From assembly GCF_014635865.1 (NCBI RefSeq), contig NZ_BMDQ01000001.1, positions 310,001-374,000 of the forward strand: a DNA stretch of 64,000 nt, in the 5' to 3' direction. Under the pieces are notes generated by a model that saw only the letters and a list, made by a program, of their open reading frames with translations, had not been told where the DNA came from and did not search any database. Source of the stretch: Winogradskyella haliclonae (lineage in GTDB: Bacteria > Bacteroidota > Bacteroidia > Flavobacteriales > Flavobacteriaceae). Within the stretch, counting starts at the first letter, position 1. Each line of letters starts with the position of its first letter. Positions 56,205 through 64,000 of this stretch are shown here, piece after piece. A program made the translations under genes and the position numbers.

Positions 56205-56777
56205 TTATTTGCCAAATTTTTCTTTAGCAACAGATTCTAGTTCCATATACCAATCTTCACCAAATTTTCTAATCAAAGCTTCTTTTACAAACTTATAAAT
56301 GGGCACTTGCAATTCTTTTCCTAAAGCACAGGCATCATCACAAATTTCCCATTTATCATAGTTAACTGCAGAAAACTCGGTATACGCTTTTACTCTTATG
56401 GGGTATAAATGACAAGACACTGGTTTTTTCCAATCGACTTCTCCTTGATTATAGGCTTCTTCTATAGCGCAAAGTGCTGTTTTTTTATCATCAAAAATAA
56501 CATACGCGCAATCGGCACCATCTATTAATGGTGTTTCTAAATCGCCAAAAGCAGTAGTAATTGATGTGCCTTGCGCTTCTATAGCTGCTATACCTTCTTT
56601 ACGTAAAAACGGCTTAACTTTTGGATAGATATCCTCTAAAATTTTGGCTTCAGCCTTGTCTAAAGGTGCACCGGCATCACCATCAATGCAACAAGCGCCT
56701 TTGCATGCAGAAAGATTGCAAACAAAGTCTTTTTCAATAATGTCTTCTGACACAATAGTTTTACCGAGTTGAAACAT
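56205..56777 (-). CDS. DUF3109 family cysteine-rich protein
   Basis: 190 residues with no signal peptide. Cysteines are clustered as CNLSACKGACC at about 21-31, then DCAYVIFDDKKTALCAIEEA, CHLYPIR and CDDACALG, a pattern that suggests a metal site. The arrangement matches DUF3109 proteins, which are widespread in Bacteroidota and of unknown function. It is divergent from marC. The promoter is at 56800. Confidence 0.85.
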   Translation of the reverse strand: MFQLGKTIVSEDIIEKDFVCNLSACKGACCIDGDAGAPLDKAEAKILEDIYPKVKPFLRKEGIAAIEAQGTSITTAFGDLETPLIDGADCAYVIFDDKKTALCAIEEAYNQGEVDWKKPVSCHLYPIRVKAYTEFSAVNYDKWEICDDACALGKELQVPIYKFVKEALIRKFGEDWYMELESVAKEKFGK

Positions 56778-56799
56778 TTTAATGGCTTAAATTCTTGAG

Positions 56800-56807
56800 C
56801 AAAAATA
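56800..56807 (-). promoter_or_regulatory. TAnnTTTG promoter for the DUF3109 gene
   Basis: The plus strand reads CAAAAATA; the element ends 22 bases before the ATG on the minus strand. Confidence 0.6.
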
Positions 56808-56884
56808 CTTAAACTTTACCTTTATTTAATACTGAAAATCAGGAATTAAGTTGCAACTTTGCGGCGAAATTAAAACGAAAGATT

Positions 56885-57466
56885 ATGGAATTTAATTTTA
56901 GACAAATATTTACTGCTTTTATGGTTTTGTTTGCCGTGATAGATATCATTGGCAACATTCCTATTATCATAGATTTACGTAAAAAAGTAGGCCATATACA
57001 AAGTGAAAAAGCCTCTATTATAGCGGGCATTATAATGATTGTGTTTTTGTTTGTGGGAGAGCGTCTATTGCATTTTATAGGTGTGGATGTTAACTCATTT
57101 GCAGTGGCTGGTGCGTTTATACTATTTTTTATTGCACTAGAAATGATTCTTGGTATTACCTTGTATAAGGAAGAAGAAAGTAACGCTATAACCGCATCTG
57201 TATTTCCATTAGCCTTCCCTTTAATTGCTGGGCCAGGAAGCTTAACAACGCTTTTATCCTTACGAGCAGAGTTTGAGATTCAGAATATTATTTGTGCTGT
57301 TATTATTAATGTTCTTGTTATCTTTATAGTGCTAAAAACATCTTCTCGTATTGAACGATTAATTGGTCCTAACGGGATACGAATAATTCGCAAAGTATTT
57401 GGAGTGATTCTTTTAGCCATTGCAGTAAAACTATTTACAGCGAACATTAAAGCTTTACTTGTATAG
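56885..57466 (+). CDS. MarC-family integral membrane protein
   Basis: 193 residues with six helices. It has the typical MarC start (FTAFMVLFAVIDIIGNIPI) and AFPLIAGPGSLTTLLSL. Function is not established for the family despite the name. It begins a plus-strand group with the 66-residue gene and the flavoprotein. Upstream, CAACTTTG is a near match to the -7 consensus. Confidence 0.92.
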   Translation: MEFNFRQIFTAFMVLFAVIDIIGNIPIIIDLRKKVGHIQSEKASIIAGIIMIVFLFVGERLLHFIGVDVNSFAVAGAFILFFIALEMILGITLYKEEESNAITASVFPLAFPLIAGPGSLTTLLSLRAEFEIQNIICAVIINVLVIFIVLKTSSRIERLIGPNGIRIIRKVFGVILLAIAVKLFTANIKALLV

Positions 57467-57507
57467 ATGTTAGCTGTAACCACTAAAAAAACAATAAACA
57501 TAAGCAC

Positions 57508-57708
57508 ATGAAACTATTTATTCCTATTGCATCAGTCATTGCAATTGCCTTGATTATTTTTAATGCTACAAAATTAAATTTTGATGCTTTATTTGAAGGC
57601 GAAAGCTTTACTGCTGTTATTACGATAGTCGCAGCACTTTGCGCTTTAGTTCTGCTTCAAATACTGAGAATCTCAAAAAAAATTGAACGTTTACAAAGCC
57701 ACAAATAA
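57508..57708 (+). CDS. small two-helix membrane protein
   Basis: 66 residues: helix about 3-20, a polar loop, helix about 33-54, then a basic tail (RISKKIERLQSHK). No family is recognised. Its stop shares a base with the start of the next gene (TAATG), so it is coupled to the mini flavoprotein. Confidence 0.65.
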   Translation: MKLFIPIASVIAIALIIFNATKLNFDALFEGESFTAVITIVAALCALVLLQILRISKKIERLQSHK

Positions 57709-58319
57709 TGGATTTTGACGCTTTAATTATTGGTGGTGGCGCAGCTGGCATGTCCTGTGCTTTGGTTTTAGGTTCTGCAAAGCCTAAGCCTTTTGCAACT
57801 AATAAAAACATTGGTATTATTACCCATCAAAAAACATCGCATTTACAAACAGCACTGTTTAATAATGTCTTAGGATTAGACCCTGGCACTTTGGGTAAAG
57901 ATATTTTGGAGAGTGGCAAACAGCAACTTAAAGATTTATATCCTCACGTCCAGCAAATTGACAAAGAGAAAGTGAAATCTATTGCAAAAACTACAGAAGG
58001 GTTTGTTATTGAAACTAATAAAAATGCTTACAGCGCTAAAACTGCTGTAATTGCTGTTGGTTACACCAATCTTATGACCATAAAAGGCTTAGAAAATTAT
58101 ATTGAAGCACACCCAAAAGCCATGCCTATAAAAGAACGCATCTGGCTTAAGAACGATAATCACCTTATTGAAGAGGGCCTTTATGTCGCGGGGACTTTAG
58201 CTGGATGGAGAAGTCAGTTTGCAATTGCCTGCGGTAGTGGCGCTCAAGTAGCTACAGATATTTTAACATTGTGGAACGGTGGAAAACACACCAAAATACA
58301 TGATAAGATTTCGAGTTAA
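57708..58319 (+). CDS. short thioredoxin-reductase-like flavoprotein
   Basis: 203 residues. N-terminal FAD-binding motif IIGGGAAGMSCALVLGSA (5-22) and a C-terminal LYVAGTLAGWRSQFAIACG that resembles the FAD end motif of thioredoxin reductases. The NADPH-binding domain and the redox CxxC are missing, so it is about two-thirds of a normal enzyme. The frame is intact with no sign of decay, and I read it as a genuine short form. The electron partner is unknown. It overlaps the small membrane protein gene by one base. Confidence 0.8.
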   Translation: MDFDALIIGGGAAGMSCALVLGSAKPKPFATNKNIGIITHQKTSHLQTALFNNVLGLDPGTLGKDILESGKQQLKDLYPHVQQIDKEKVKSIAKTTEGFVIETNKNAYSAKTAVIAVGYTNLMTIKGLENYIEAHPKAMPIKERIWLKNDNHLIEEGLYVAGTLAGWRSQFAIACGSGAQVATDILTLWNGGKHTKIHDKISS

Positions 58320-59920
58320 TTACCATCAAAATTTTCTTGACTTAAAAGAATAACTTCGTCAATCATGATATCACTTTTATTGACAATCTCTTCAAAAGCA
58401 TTATCATCATAAAGCTGTCTGGCAAGTGTTGCTTTAATGAGTCTTTTAATGACATCGTTAAAAGCAACGAAACTAATTTTTGTACGTTCCTGTCTATTAA
58501 CATACTCCTGAAAACGTACAACGATATCATCGCTTACTGAAAAGTTATTTATAAAATCTCGCTTTTCAACACCTTTATAAATAGCTCTATTTTTGTCTAA
58601 TTCTTCAAAAACAAAATATCCGAAATGACCAGAGCGTCTCAGGTAGTTAATGGTTTCGTTTTCAAAGGAGCGGTCTAAAGGCACAAAGACATCTGGTATA
58701 ATTCCGCCACCACCATAAACCACTTTACCCTCCGGCGTAGTGAATTTTAATGAATCTTCTATTTGTATATTTTCAGAGTCCATAAGCTCTCCATTACGAA
58801 GTCGTTTGTAGTAATCGTTAAAATAGGCTCTATTCTTACCATTGTTATATGGTTTTTGAATAGACCGTCCAGTTGGTGTATAATATCTTGAAACAGTTAA
58901 ACGCACAGCACTACCATCTCCAAGAGCCATTTCTCGCTGTACTAAACCTTTACCATATGATCTTCTGCCAACAATAACACCTTTATCATTATCCTGTAAA
59001 GCGCCAGCTATAACTTCACTAGCTGAGGCAGAACTTTCATTAATTAAAATATAAACTTGTCCTTCTTCAAAATCACCTCGTCCAGTGGCGTAAATATTTT
59101 CTCGTCTTCCTTTTTTGTTTTTTGTAAAAAGAATAAGCTTATCGTCTTCTAAAAATTCATCTGCAATCTGTTCTGCAATACCTAAAAACCCACCTGGATT
59201 GTCTCTTAAATCTAATGCCAATTTTGTTGCGCCTCTATCTTGTAACTTATCTAAAGCTCTTTTAAACTCTTTATAGGTTGACTCCGCAAAACGGTTAATT
59301 TTTATGTAACCTAAGTTATTGGTAAGCATATACGCAGCTTCGACACTTTTAATAGGAATATCACTACGCTTAACGGTGATGTCTAAAAATTCTTTTGTTT
59401 GCGGTCTGTAGATATTGAGTTTTACTTTAGTTCCTTTTTCGCCTTTAAGCTTTTTACTGATTTTTTCAGTACTAAAATTATTGCCTATAATAGAATCTCC
59501 GTCAGCAGTAATTATACGGTCTCCTCCTAATATGCCTGCACGCTTACTTGGACCACCTTCTGTTAGGCGAATCACGGCCAATGTATCTTTGTAAGGATAA
59601 TAATTAATGCCAATGCCTACAAAATCGCCTCTCATATTTTCTGTTACACGTTCTAAATCTTTCTTTGGAATATATACTGAGTGTGGATCAAGATTATCTA
59701 ATATTCCATTTACGGTAACGTCTACAATACTATCTGTATTTATGTCCTCGACATACTCATAATCTATATAATCTATGAGTCTATTAAGCTTATCCTTTTT
59801 ACTGTTGGTTGTAAACAACCGATCTGAAGTATCTGTAAAGTTTAGTCTACCACCAATAAACACACCTAGAGCTATAGCAATGCCAATGATTAATGGTATA
59901 TATTTTTTGGTATTAGACAT
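58316..59920 (-). CDS. S41-family C-terminal processing protease
   Basis: 534 residues with an N-terminal signal anchor (about 8-25; PLIIGIAIALGVFIGG). PDZ domain at about 90-170 (GGPSKRAGILGGDRIITADG). The S41 core follows: serine in INESSASASEVIAGALQ and lysine in GRRSYGKGLVQREM. It cleaves periplasmic proteins at their C termini. Its stop overlaps the convergent flavoprotein stop, and it starts one base after the dCMP deaminase stop, so the two share an operon. Confidence 0.94.
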   Translation of the reverse strand: MSNTKKYIPLIIGIAIALGVFIGGRLNFTDTSDRLFTTNSKKDKLNRLIDYIDYEYVEDINTDSIVDVTVNGILDNLDPHSVYIPKKDLERVTENMRGDFVGIGINYYPYKDTLAVIRLTEGGPSKRAGILGGDRIITADGDSIIGNNFSTEKISKKLKGEKGTKVKLNIYRPQTKEFLDITVKRSDIPIKSVEAAYMLTNNLGYIKINRFAESTYKEFKRALDKLQDRGATKLALDLRDNPGGFLGIAEQIADEFLEDDKLILFTKNKKGRRENIYATGRGDFEEGQVYILINESSASASEVIAGALQDNDKGVIVGRRSYGKGLVQREMALGDGSAVRLTVSRYYTPTGRSIQKPYNNGKNRAYFNDYYKRLRNGELMDSENIQIEDSLKFTTPEGKVVYGGGGIIPDVFVPLDRSFENETINYLRRSGHFGYFVFEELDKNRAIYKGVEKRDFINNFSVSDDIVVRFQEYVNRQERTKISFVAFNDVIKRLIKATLARQLYDDNAFEEIVNKSDIMIDEVILLSQENFDGN

Positions 59921-59921
59921 A

Positions 59922-60356
59922 TTATGCTTCTACTTCTTCTATTAAATCTATTTGAACTCCTGCTTTTTCAAGAAACTTTATACCAGAATCATCCTTATAA
60001 GCTTGAGAGTATACAACTCTAACTATTCCAGCTTGGTGAATGAGTTTACTACATTCTTTACAAGGAGATAAGGTGATGTAAAGCGTTGCACCCTTACACG
60101 ATTGTGTTGATGAAGCGACTTTTAAAATGGCATTAGCTTCGGCATGTAAGACGTACCATTTGGTATAACCGTCATCATCTTCGCAATAGTTTTCAAAACC
60201 TGTTGGTGTGCCATTATAACCATCAGAAATTATCATTCGGCCCTTTACGATAATTGCACCTACTTGCTTACGTTTACAATGAGATAGTTTTCCCCATTCT
60301 TGAGCCATTCGTAAATAAGCCTTGTCGTATCGAAGTTGTTTTGCTTCTTGAGCCAT
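59922..60356 (-). CDS. dCMP deaminase (ComEB-like)
   Basis: Deaminates dCMP to dUMP for thymidylate synthesis. 144 residues; zinc motifs HAEANAILK with the catalytic Glu, and SPCKECSKLIHQAG. The SDGYNGTPTGFENYCED segment is typical of the family. It is probably cotranscribed with the S41 protease downstream. With nrdA, nrdB and dgt it makes nucleotide metabolism a theme of this end of the window. Confidence 0.93.
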   Translation of the reverse strand: MAQEAKQLRYDKAYLRMAQEWGKLSHCKRKQVGAIIVKGRMIISDGYNGTPTGFENYCEDDDGYTKWYVLHAEANAILKVASSTQSCKGATLYITLSPCKECSKLIHQAGIVRVVYSQAYKDDSGIKFLEKAGVQIDLIEEVEA

Positions 60357-60452
60357 TAACTTAAATTATAATATTTGTAATAAACGAATATAATGGCTTC
60401 GTATTTTATAAGCAATGCCTTGCAGTTAAAGTTTTACAAAACTTTAAAGTGT

Positions 60453-61037
60453 TTAAAAAATACTATTAGCAGAAAGTATTGGAATAACTAAACCAACAAC
60501 AATTGATGAAACAACAAGAGTCCAATCGCGCTTTGAAACTTTAAAAATAGTTTGGCACAAGAAACCTAGAAAGAGAATTACAAAAACAATAATAACCTGA
60601 GCAAACTCAATCCCTAAAGCAAATTCTAATAATGCCAATGGCTTATTTTCGGCATCACCAAAGACCATTGTAAACTCTCGTGCAAAACCTAAACCATGGA
60701 TTATACCAAAGGCCAAAGCTGTTAAGAAAAGTACCGATATTTTTGTATTTTCTTTGTTTTTCCCAGCAGTAAAAACATTATAAATTGCCGCAATTATTAT
60801 GGTAATAGGTATTAGAAACTCTACAGTTTTACCATTTATTGAGACATAGTCATAAGCTGCCAAAACCAATGATAAAGTGTGTCCTAAAGTAAAAATGGAC
60901 ACTAAAAGTAGTACTCGTTTCCAATCTTTAAAAAGGTACGGCACTGCAAGCACCATTAAAAATAGTACATGGTCATAACCATTGATGTCTAAAACATGAT
61001 TAAGACCATACTTTACATTAAACCAGAATTGATCCAT
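60453..61037 (-). CDS. HupE/UreJ-family membrane protein
   Basis: 194 residues with six helices. Start region GLNHVLDINGYDHVLFLMVL and the internal FGIIHGLGFA motif with histidines match HupE/UreJ proteins, associated with nickel or metal handling next to hydrogenase/urease genes. No such enzyme genes are nearby, so its role here is open. Confidence 0.85.
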   Translation of the reverse strand: MDQFWFNVKYGLNHVLDINGYDHVLFLMVLAVPYLFKDWKRVLLLVSIFTLGHTLSLVLAAYDYVSINGKTVEFLIPITIIIAAIYNVFTAGKNKENTKISVLFLTALAFGIIHGLGFAREFTMVFGDAENKPLALLEFALGIEFAQVIIVFVILFLGFLCQTIFKVSKRDWTLVVSSIVVGLVIPILSANSIF

Positions 61038-61072
61038 ATCGGGAGAATTATAAAATTTGTGTTAGGTTAATT

Positions 61073-62959
61073 TTATCTTTTTATAAAACGTATTGTCTTA
61101 GTTATTGAGTCAGCAACATCATTGATTTTTATAAAATATGTTCCGGAAATAAGAGATGAAACATTAATTTTTTTATTGTTAAAATCCATTAAAACTTTTT
61201 GCCCTAATACATTAAAAATTTCTATTTCTTTAAGTTCTATGTTGGTCTCAATATTTAATATGTCTTTTACTGGGTTTGGATAAACTGACATCTTATCTAT
61301 TAGAGACTTTTCATCAATACTTAATATTCCCGATTTTGAAATTGTTATGACTTGATTTGCATTTATATCCGTAACTATAGTCTCCGTATTATCTGGCCAT
61401 TCAATTTTAATTTCATCAACTAAATTACTTGTTCCTATTCCAAAAAAAGCCTCAGCAGGTTCTTGCCCAAAATGACTAGTTCCTGCAGTTATAAGTCGAA
61501 TATTGGAGATCCCGTTAAATGTAGCAGTAACTTTTGCACCAATTGCAAAATGATTGCTGCCATCTAACCTTGGCCTAACTACTAAATAATTATTTGGATT
61601 TACGCCAGCTGAATAATTGTTTTGGTACAATCTTGCTCCTTTGGCATCTCCTGTATTTAATTTCATAGACTGCAATAAGTCTAAATCACCGTCTCTATCC
61701 ATATCAAATGCCAGTAAAGATGCAGCTTCCCATAAATCATTAAAAGAAGCGCTCTCAGAAATATCGGAAAATAAAATACCATCTACATTAAGCCATAATT
61801 TAGATTCATCAGGCGACCACTCTTCTTGAGGCCAACCATTTGTTGTAGCTAAATCTATGTACCCGTCATTATTAGCATCAAAAAAAGTTGTCCCCCAATC
61901 CCAACCACTAGCACCAACATTAATTGCAGGTTCATTTGAGACTTCTGTAAAACTCAAACTGTTATTTGCCCAATCGTTCCTGAGTAAAATATTATGTCTT
62001 AAATTAACTTCTCCATCTTCAACTCTAGAAATATTAGTAGAATAAATATCCAAATCTCCATCATTATCATAATCTCCAAGCGTCATACCCATTTCGTTAA
62101 ATGAACTATCCGCTCCAACAGATGCAGCAATATTTGTAAAAGTATTATCTCCATTGTTACTCCATAATTCATTTGCATCAAAATCAACATTAATATAAAC
62201 ATCTATATAACCATCTCTATTAAAATCATGAAAAACCGGTTGCCATCTGAACATAGATTCTTGACCTAAATCACTAGAAATACTAATATCTGAAAAAGTT
62301 CCATTCCCATTATTAATAAACAAAGTAGCTTCAGCTCCCCAAACAGTAACCAACACATCTAACCAACCATCGTTATTAATATCTGCTGAGGCTATTCCTC
62401 CTACAACTCTTTCTCGAAGTGTAACACCATTGTATTTACCATTAAAATCTAATCCTGAGTTATTTATCTCAGTAAACATGCCACTTTCTGTTTGTTTATA
62501 AAGAAATATATCTACTTTGTCTACACATCCTGAAGACACTTTAAAACAATCTCCTACTAGAACTAAATCAAGTAATTCATCTCCATCATAATCAAACCAT
62601 AAACCAACTCTGACTCTATTTGAATTAGTAATTCCTAGTGTACTTGCTACTTCTTGAAATTGCCCATTCCCATTATTACGATAAAGCTGGCTAGGCTTAC
62701 CAAAATTAGTACCCACAAAAAAGTCTAAATCACCATCTTTATCGAAGTCAACAACTGATGCGCCTCCTCCATACACACGTGCAATGATTGGATCACTTAC
62801 GGTATCTATTAAATCGACTATACCGCTCGATGATGTAACATCGGTGAAAGTTTGAGAATTTGAATAATGAACTAAACAAAAGAATAAAAAAAGTAAGCTT
62901 ACTTTTTTATTAATCAAAGCCTTATAAATACTAATTTTCATTTCTAAAATAATATTCAC
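61073..62959 (-). CDS. secreted FG-GAP/ASPIC-UnbV repeat protein with type IX sorting tail
   Basis: 628 residues from MNIILEM or MKISIYK (ATG 62959 or 62941). Signal-like N terminus ending YSNSQ. Multiple FG-GAP/VCBS calcium-type repeats (DFDKDGDLDFFVG, DINNDGWLDVLVT, DYDNDGDLDIYSTN) are followed by an ASPIC/UnbV domain (about 490-540, EIKWPDNTETIVTD). A Por-secretion tail (about 555-628; VYPNPVKDILNIET, NVLGQKVL, GTYFIKIN) closes the protein. It is exported to the cell surface through the type IX system. An adhesion or glycan-binding role is plausible. Confidence 0.92.
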   Translation of the reverse strand: MNIILEMKISIYKALINKKVSLLFLFFCLVHYSNSQTFTDVTSSSGIVDLIDTVSDPIIARVYGGGASVVDFDKDGDLDFFVGTNFGKPSQLYRNNGNGQFQEVASTLGITNSNRVRVGLWFDYDGDELLDLVLVGDCFKVSSGCVDKVDIFLYKQTESGMFTEINNSGLDFNGKYNGVTLRERVVGGIASADINNDGWLDVLVTVWGAEATLFINNGNGTFSDISISSDLGQESMFRWQPVFHDFNRDGYIDVYINVDFDANELWSNNGDNTFTNIAASVGADSSFNEMGMTLGDYDNDGDLDIYSTNISRVEDGEVNLRHNILLRNDWANNSLSFTEVSNEPAINVGASGWDWGTTFFDANNDGYIDLATTNGWPQEEWSPDESKLWLNVDGILFSDISESASFNDLWEAASLLAFDMDRDGDLDLLQSMKLNTGDAKGARLYQNNYSAGVNPNNYLVVRPRLDGSNHFAIGAKVTATFNGISNIRLITAGTSHFGQEPAEAFFGIGTSNLVDEIKIEWPDNTETIVTDINANQVITISKSGILSIDEKSLIDKMSVYPNPVKDILNIETNIELKEIEIFNVLGQKVLMDFNNKKINVSSLISGTYFIKINDVADSITKTIRFIKR

Positions 62960-63014
62960 TAAAGTAAATAATTATATATGCTTTTTCAATTAAAGTTCGT
63001 TAAATGATATAATA

Positions 63015-63053
63015 AAAAAGGTCAAATCACTTTATTTATGATTTAACCTTTTT
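63015..63053 (-). terminator. terminator after tRNA-Leu
   Basis: A 15-base stem (AAAAAGGTCAAATCA with TGATTTAACCTTTTT, one G-T pair), with a T-run on the minus strand just past the tRNA 3' end. Confidence 0.8.
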
Positions 63054-63055
63054 AG

Positions 63056-63137
63056 TACTCAAGGTGGGAATCGAACCCACACTTCCGAAGAAATCGGATT
63101 TTGAATCCGACGCGTCTACCAATTCCGCCACTTGAGC
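63056..63137 (-). tRNA. tRNA-Leu (CAA)
   Basis: On the minus strand the cloverleaf starts GCTCAAG and ends CTTGAGT plus discriminator A. The anticodon loop is TTCAAAA, giving anticodon CAA. A long variable arm (TTCTTCGGAA) and the T-arm GGTTCGATTCC are present. The 3' CCA is not encoded. Length is 82 bases. Confidence 0.95.
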
Positions 63138-63208
63138 ATTGAATTTGGATTGGCAAAAATAAAAAATTATTTCTGCCAATCAATTAAAAATACTAGGTTT
63201 TATGTTTT

Positions 63209-63236
63209 TTGCTAGGTAAATATTTTTCTAACTTTG
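63209..63236 (+). promoter_or_regulatory. prs promoter
   Basis: -33 TTG at 63209-63211, a 17-base spacer, and -7 TAACTTTG at 63229-63236. The leader to ATG 63284 is about 47 bases. Confidence 0.72.
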
Positions 63237-63283
63237 AGCATATTTTTACAACTACAACTAACTAACATAATACAACACTAAAA

Positions 63284-64000
63284 ATGCCTTACGACTCAAC
63301 CGAAGCTAAGATTTTTACTTGTTCTCAAAGCAAATATCTAGCTGAAAAAATTGCTAACGCCTATGGCGTAAAACTTGGCAACGTCATCACATCAAGATAT
63401 AGCGATGGAGAATTTCAGCCATCTTATGAAGAATCAATAAGAGGTACTCGAATTTTCATAATAGGTTCAACAAATCCTGGACCAGAGAATTTAATGGAAA
63501 TGTTACTGATGATTGACGCAGCTAAACGTGCTTCGGCAAGACATATTACTGCGGTATTACCATATTTTGGTTGGGCTAGACAAGACAGAAAAGACAAACC
63601 TAGGGTTCCGATTGCAGCAAAATTAGTTGCAAAAATGCTGGAAGCTGCTGGAGCTACTAGAATTATAACCATGGATCTTCATGCAGATCAAATACAAGGA
63701 TTCTTTGAAAAACCTGTAGATCATCTTTTTGCCTCTACTATATTTTTGCCTTATTTAAAGTCGTTGAATCTAGATAATTTAACCATTGCTTCTCCTGACA
63801 TGGGAGGTTCTAAACGTGCCTATGCGTACTCAAAAGCCTTAGAAAGCGATGTTGTTATTTGCTACAAACAACGGGCTAAGGCTAACGTTATTTCGCATAT
63901 GGAATTAATAGGTGATGTTACTGGGAAGAATGTAGTTTTAGTTGATGATATGGTTGATACTGCTGGCACCTTAACCAAAGCTGCAGATTTAATGATGGAG
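63284..64000 (+). CDS. prs: ribose-phosphate pyrophosphokinase (truncated by window end)
   Basis: Makes phosphoribosyl pyrophosphate for nucleotide, His and Trp synthesis. The frame is open from ATG 63284 to the last base (239 codons) and lacks a stop only because the window ends; full enzymes are about 310 residues. SRYSDGEFQP, AVLPYFGWARQDRKD, TMDLHADQIQGFF and the PRPP-binding VLVDDMVDTAGTL are all present. It has its own promoter. Confidence 0.95.
   Translation, partial: MPYDSTEAKIFTCSQSKYLAEKIANAYGVKLGNVITSRYSDGEFQPSYEESIRGTRIFIIGSTNPGPENLMEMLLMIDAAKRASARHITAVLPYFGWARQDRKDKPRVPIAAKLVAKMLEAAGATRIITMDLHADQIQGFFEKPVDHLFASTIFLPYLKSLNLDNLTIASPDMGGSKRAYAYSKALESDVVICYKQRAKANVISHMELIGDVTGKNVVLVDDMVDTAGTLTKAADLMME

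Noticed and set aside
57708..58319. Pseudogene of thioredoxin reductase
   Set aside because: Frame intact, both FAD motifs in place, start coupled to the previous gene; no remnant of the missing domain nearby.

Overview
The window is a continuous stretch of chromosome from a member of the Bacteroidota, almost certainly a marine-type Flavobacteriaceae. The DNA is AT-rich. Many genes start a few bases downstream of the Bacteroidota -7 element TAnnTTTG, often with a TTG about 17-23 bases upstream, and Shine-Dalgarno sequences are essentially absent. Gene content agrees: a type IX secretion (Por) C-terminal sorting domain, a carboxypeptidase-regulatory-like TonB receptor, DUF2490, DUF3109, an ExbB/ExbD/ExbD cluster, class Ia nrdA/nrdB and rpoN. 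The genus cannot be fixed from sequence alone. There are two tRNA genes (Ser-GGA, Leu-CAA). I see no insertion sequence, prophage, CRISPR array or rRNA.

Layout. 1-5.5 kb: an MMPL/RND exporter, asnS and rpoN. 5.5-11.2 kb: an exported OmpA-like/TPR protein, a PAP2-like membrane protein, an outer-membrane barrel and an ExbB-X-ExbD-ExbD operon. 11.2-13.2 kb: tRNA-Ser, then tatD-ansA. 13.2-21.6 kb: the accessory locus described below. 21.7-27.7 kb: the 2-oxoglutarate dehydrogenase genes sucA-odhB, a small barrel protein and a polyprenyl synthase. 27.8-34.5 kb: a TetR-TolC-adaptor-RND efflux operon. 34.5-41.3 kb: aspS, a CLC-family protein, a cold-shock gene, tadA and dxs. 41.4-52.1 kb: a dGTPase-family gene, a TonB receptor with a lipoprotein, a MORN-like protein, and a PepSY-like/DUF2490/PiT-phosphate-permease group. 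52.1-60.4 kb: nrdA, nrdB, DUF3109, MarC, a mini flavoprotein, an S41 protease and dCMP deaminase. 60.4-64 kb: a HupE/UreJ protein, a secreted FG-GAP/ASPIC protein with a sorting tail, tRNA-Leu, and prs cut by the window end.

The part most worth attention is 13,237-21,571. An ECF-type sigma factor (TTG start) and a membrane-spanning anti-sigma-like TPR protein overlap by one base on the minus strand. Divergent from them are an exported protein with a duplicated 40-residue repeat, a lipoprotein, a PKD-plus-barrel protein, an exported TPR-CHAT protease anchored by a C-terminal helix, and a retropepsin-like aspartic protease whose gene overlaps the CHAT gene. A possible 31-residue membrane peptide follows. 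The first two plus-strand genes share an unusual promoter-like motif, GGGTAACAA-N14-TGATATAA, with identical spacing; this motif is not the housekeeping TAnnTTTG type and is the best candidate target of the divergent sigma factor. I infer an envelope-signalling system in which one or both proteases may act on the anti-sigma protein. None of this is proven by sequence alone.
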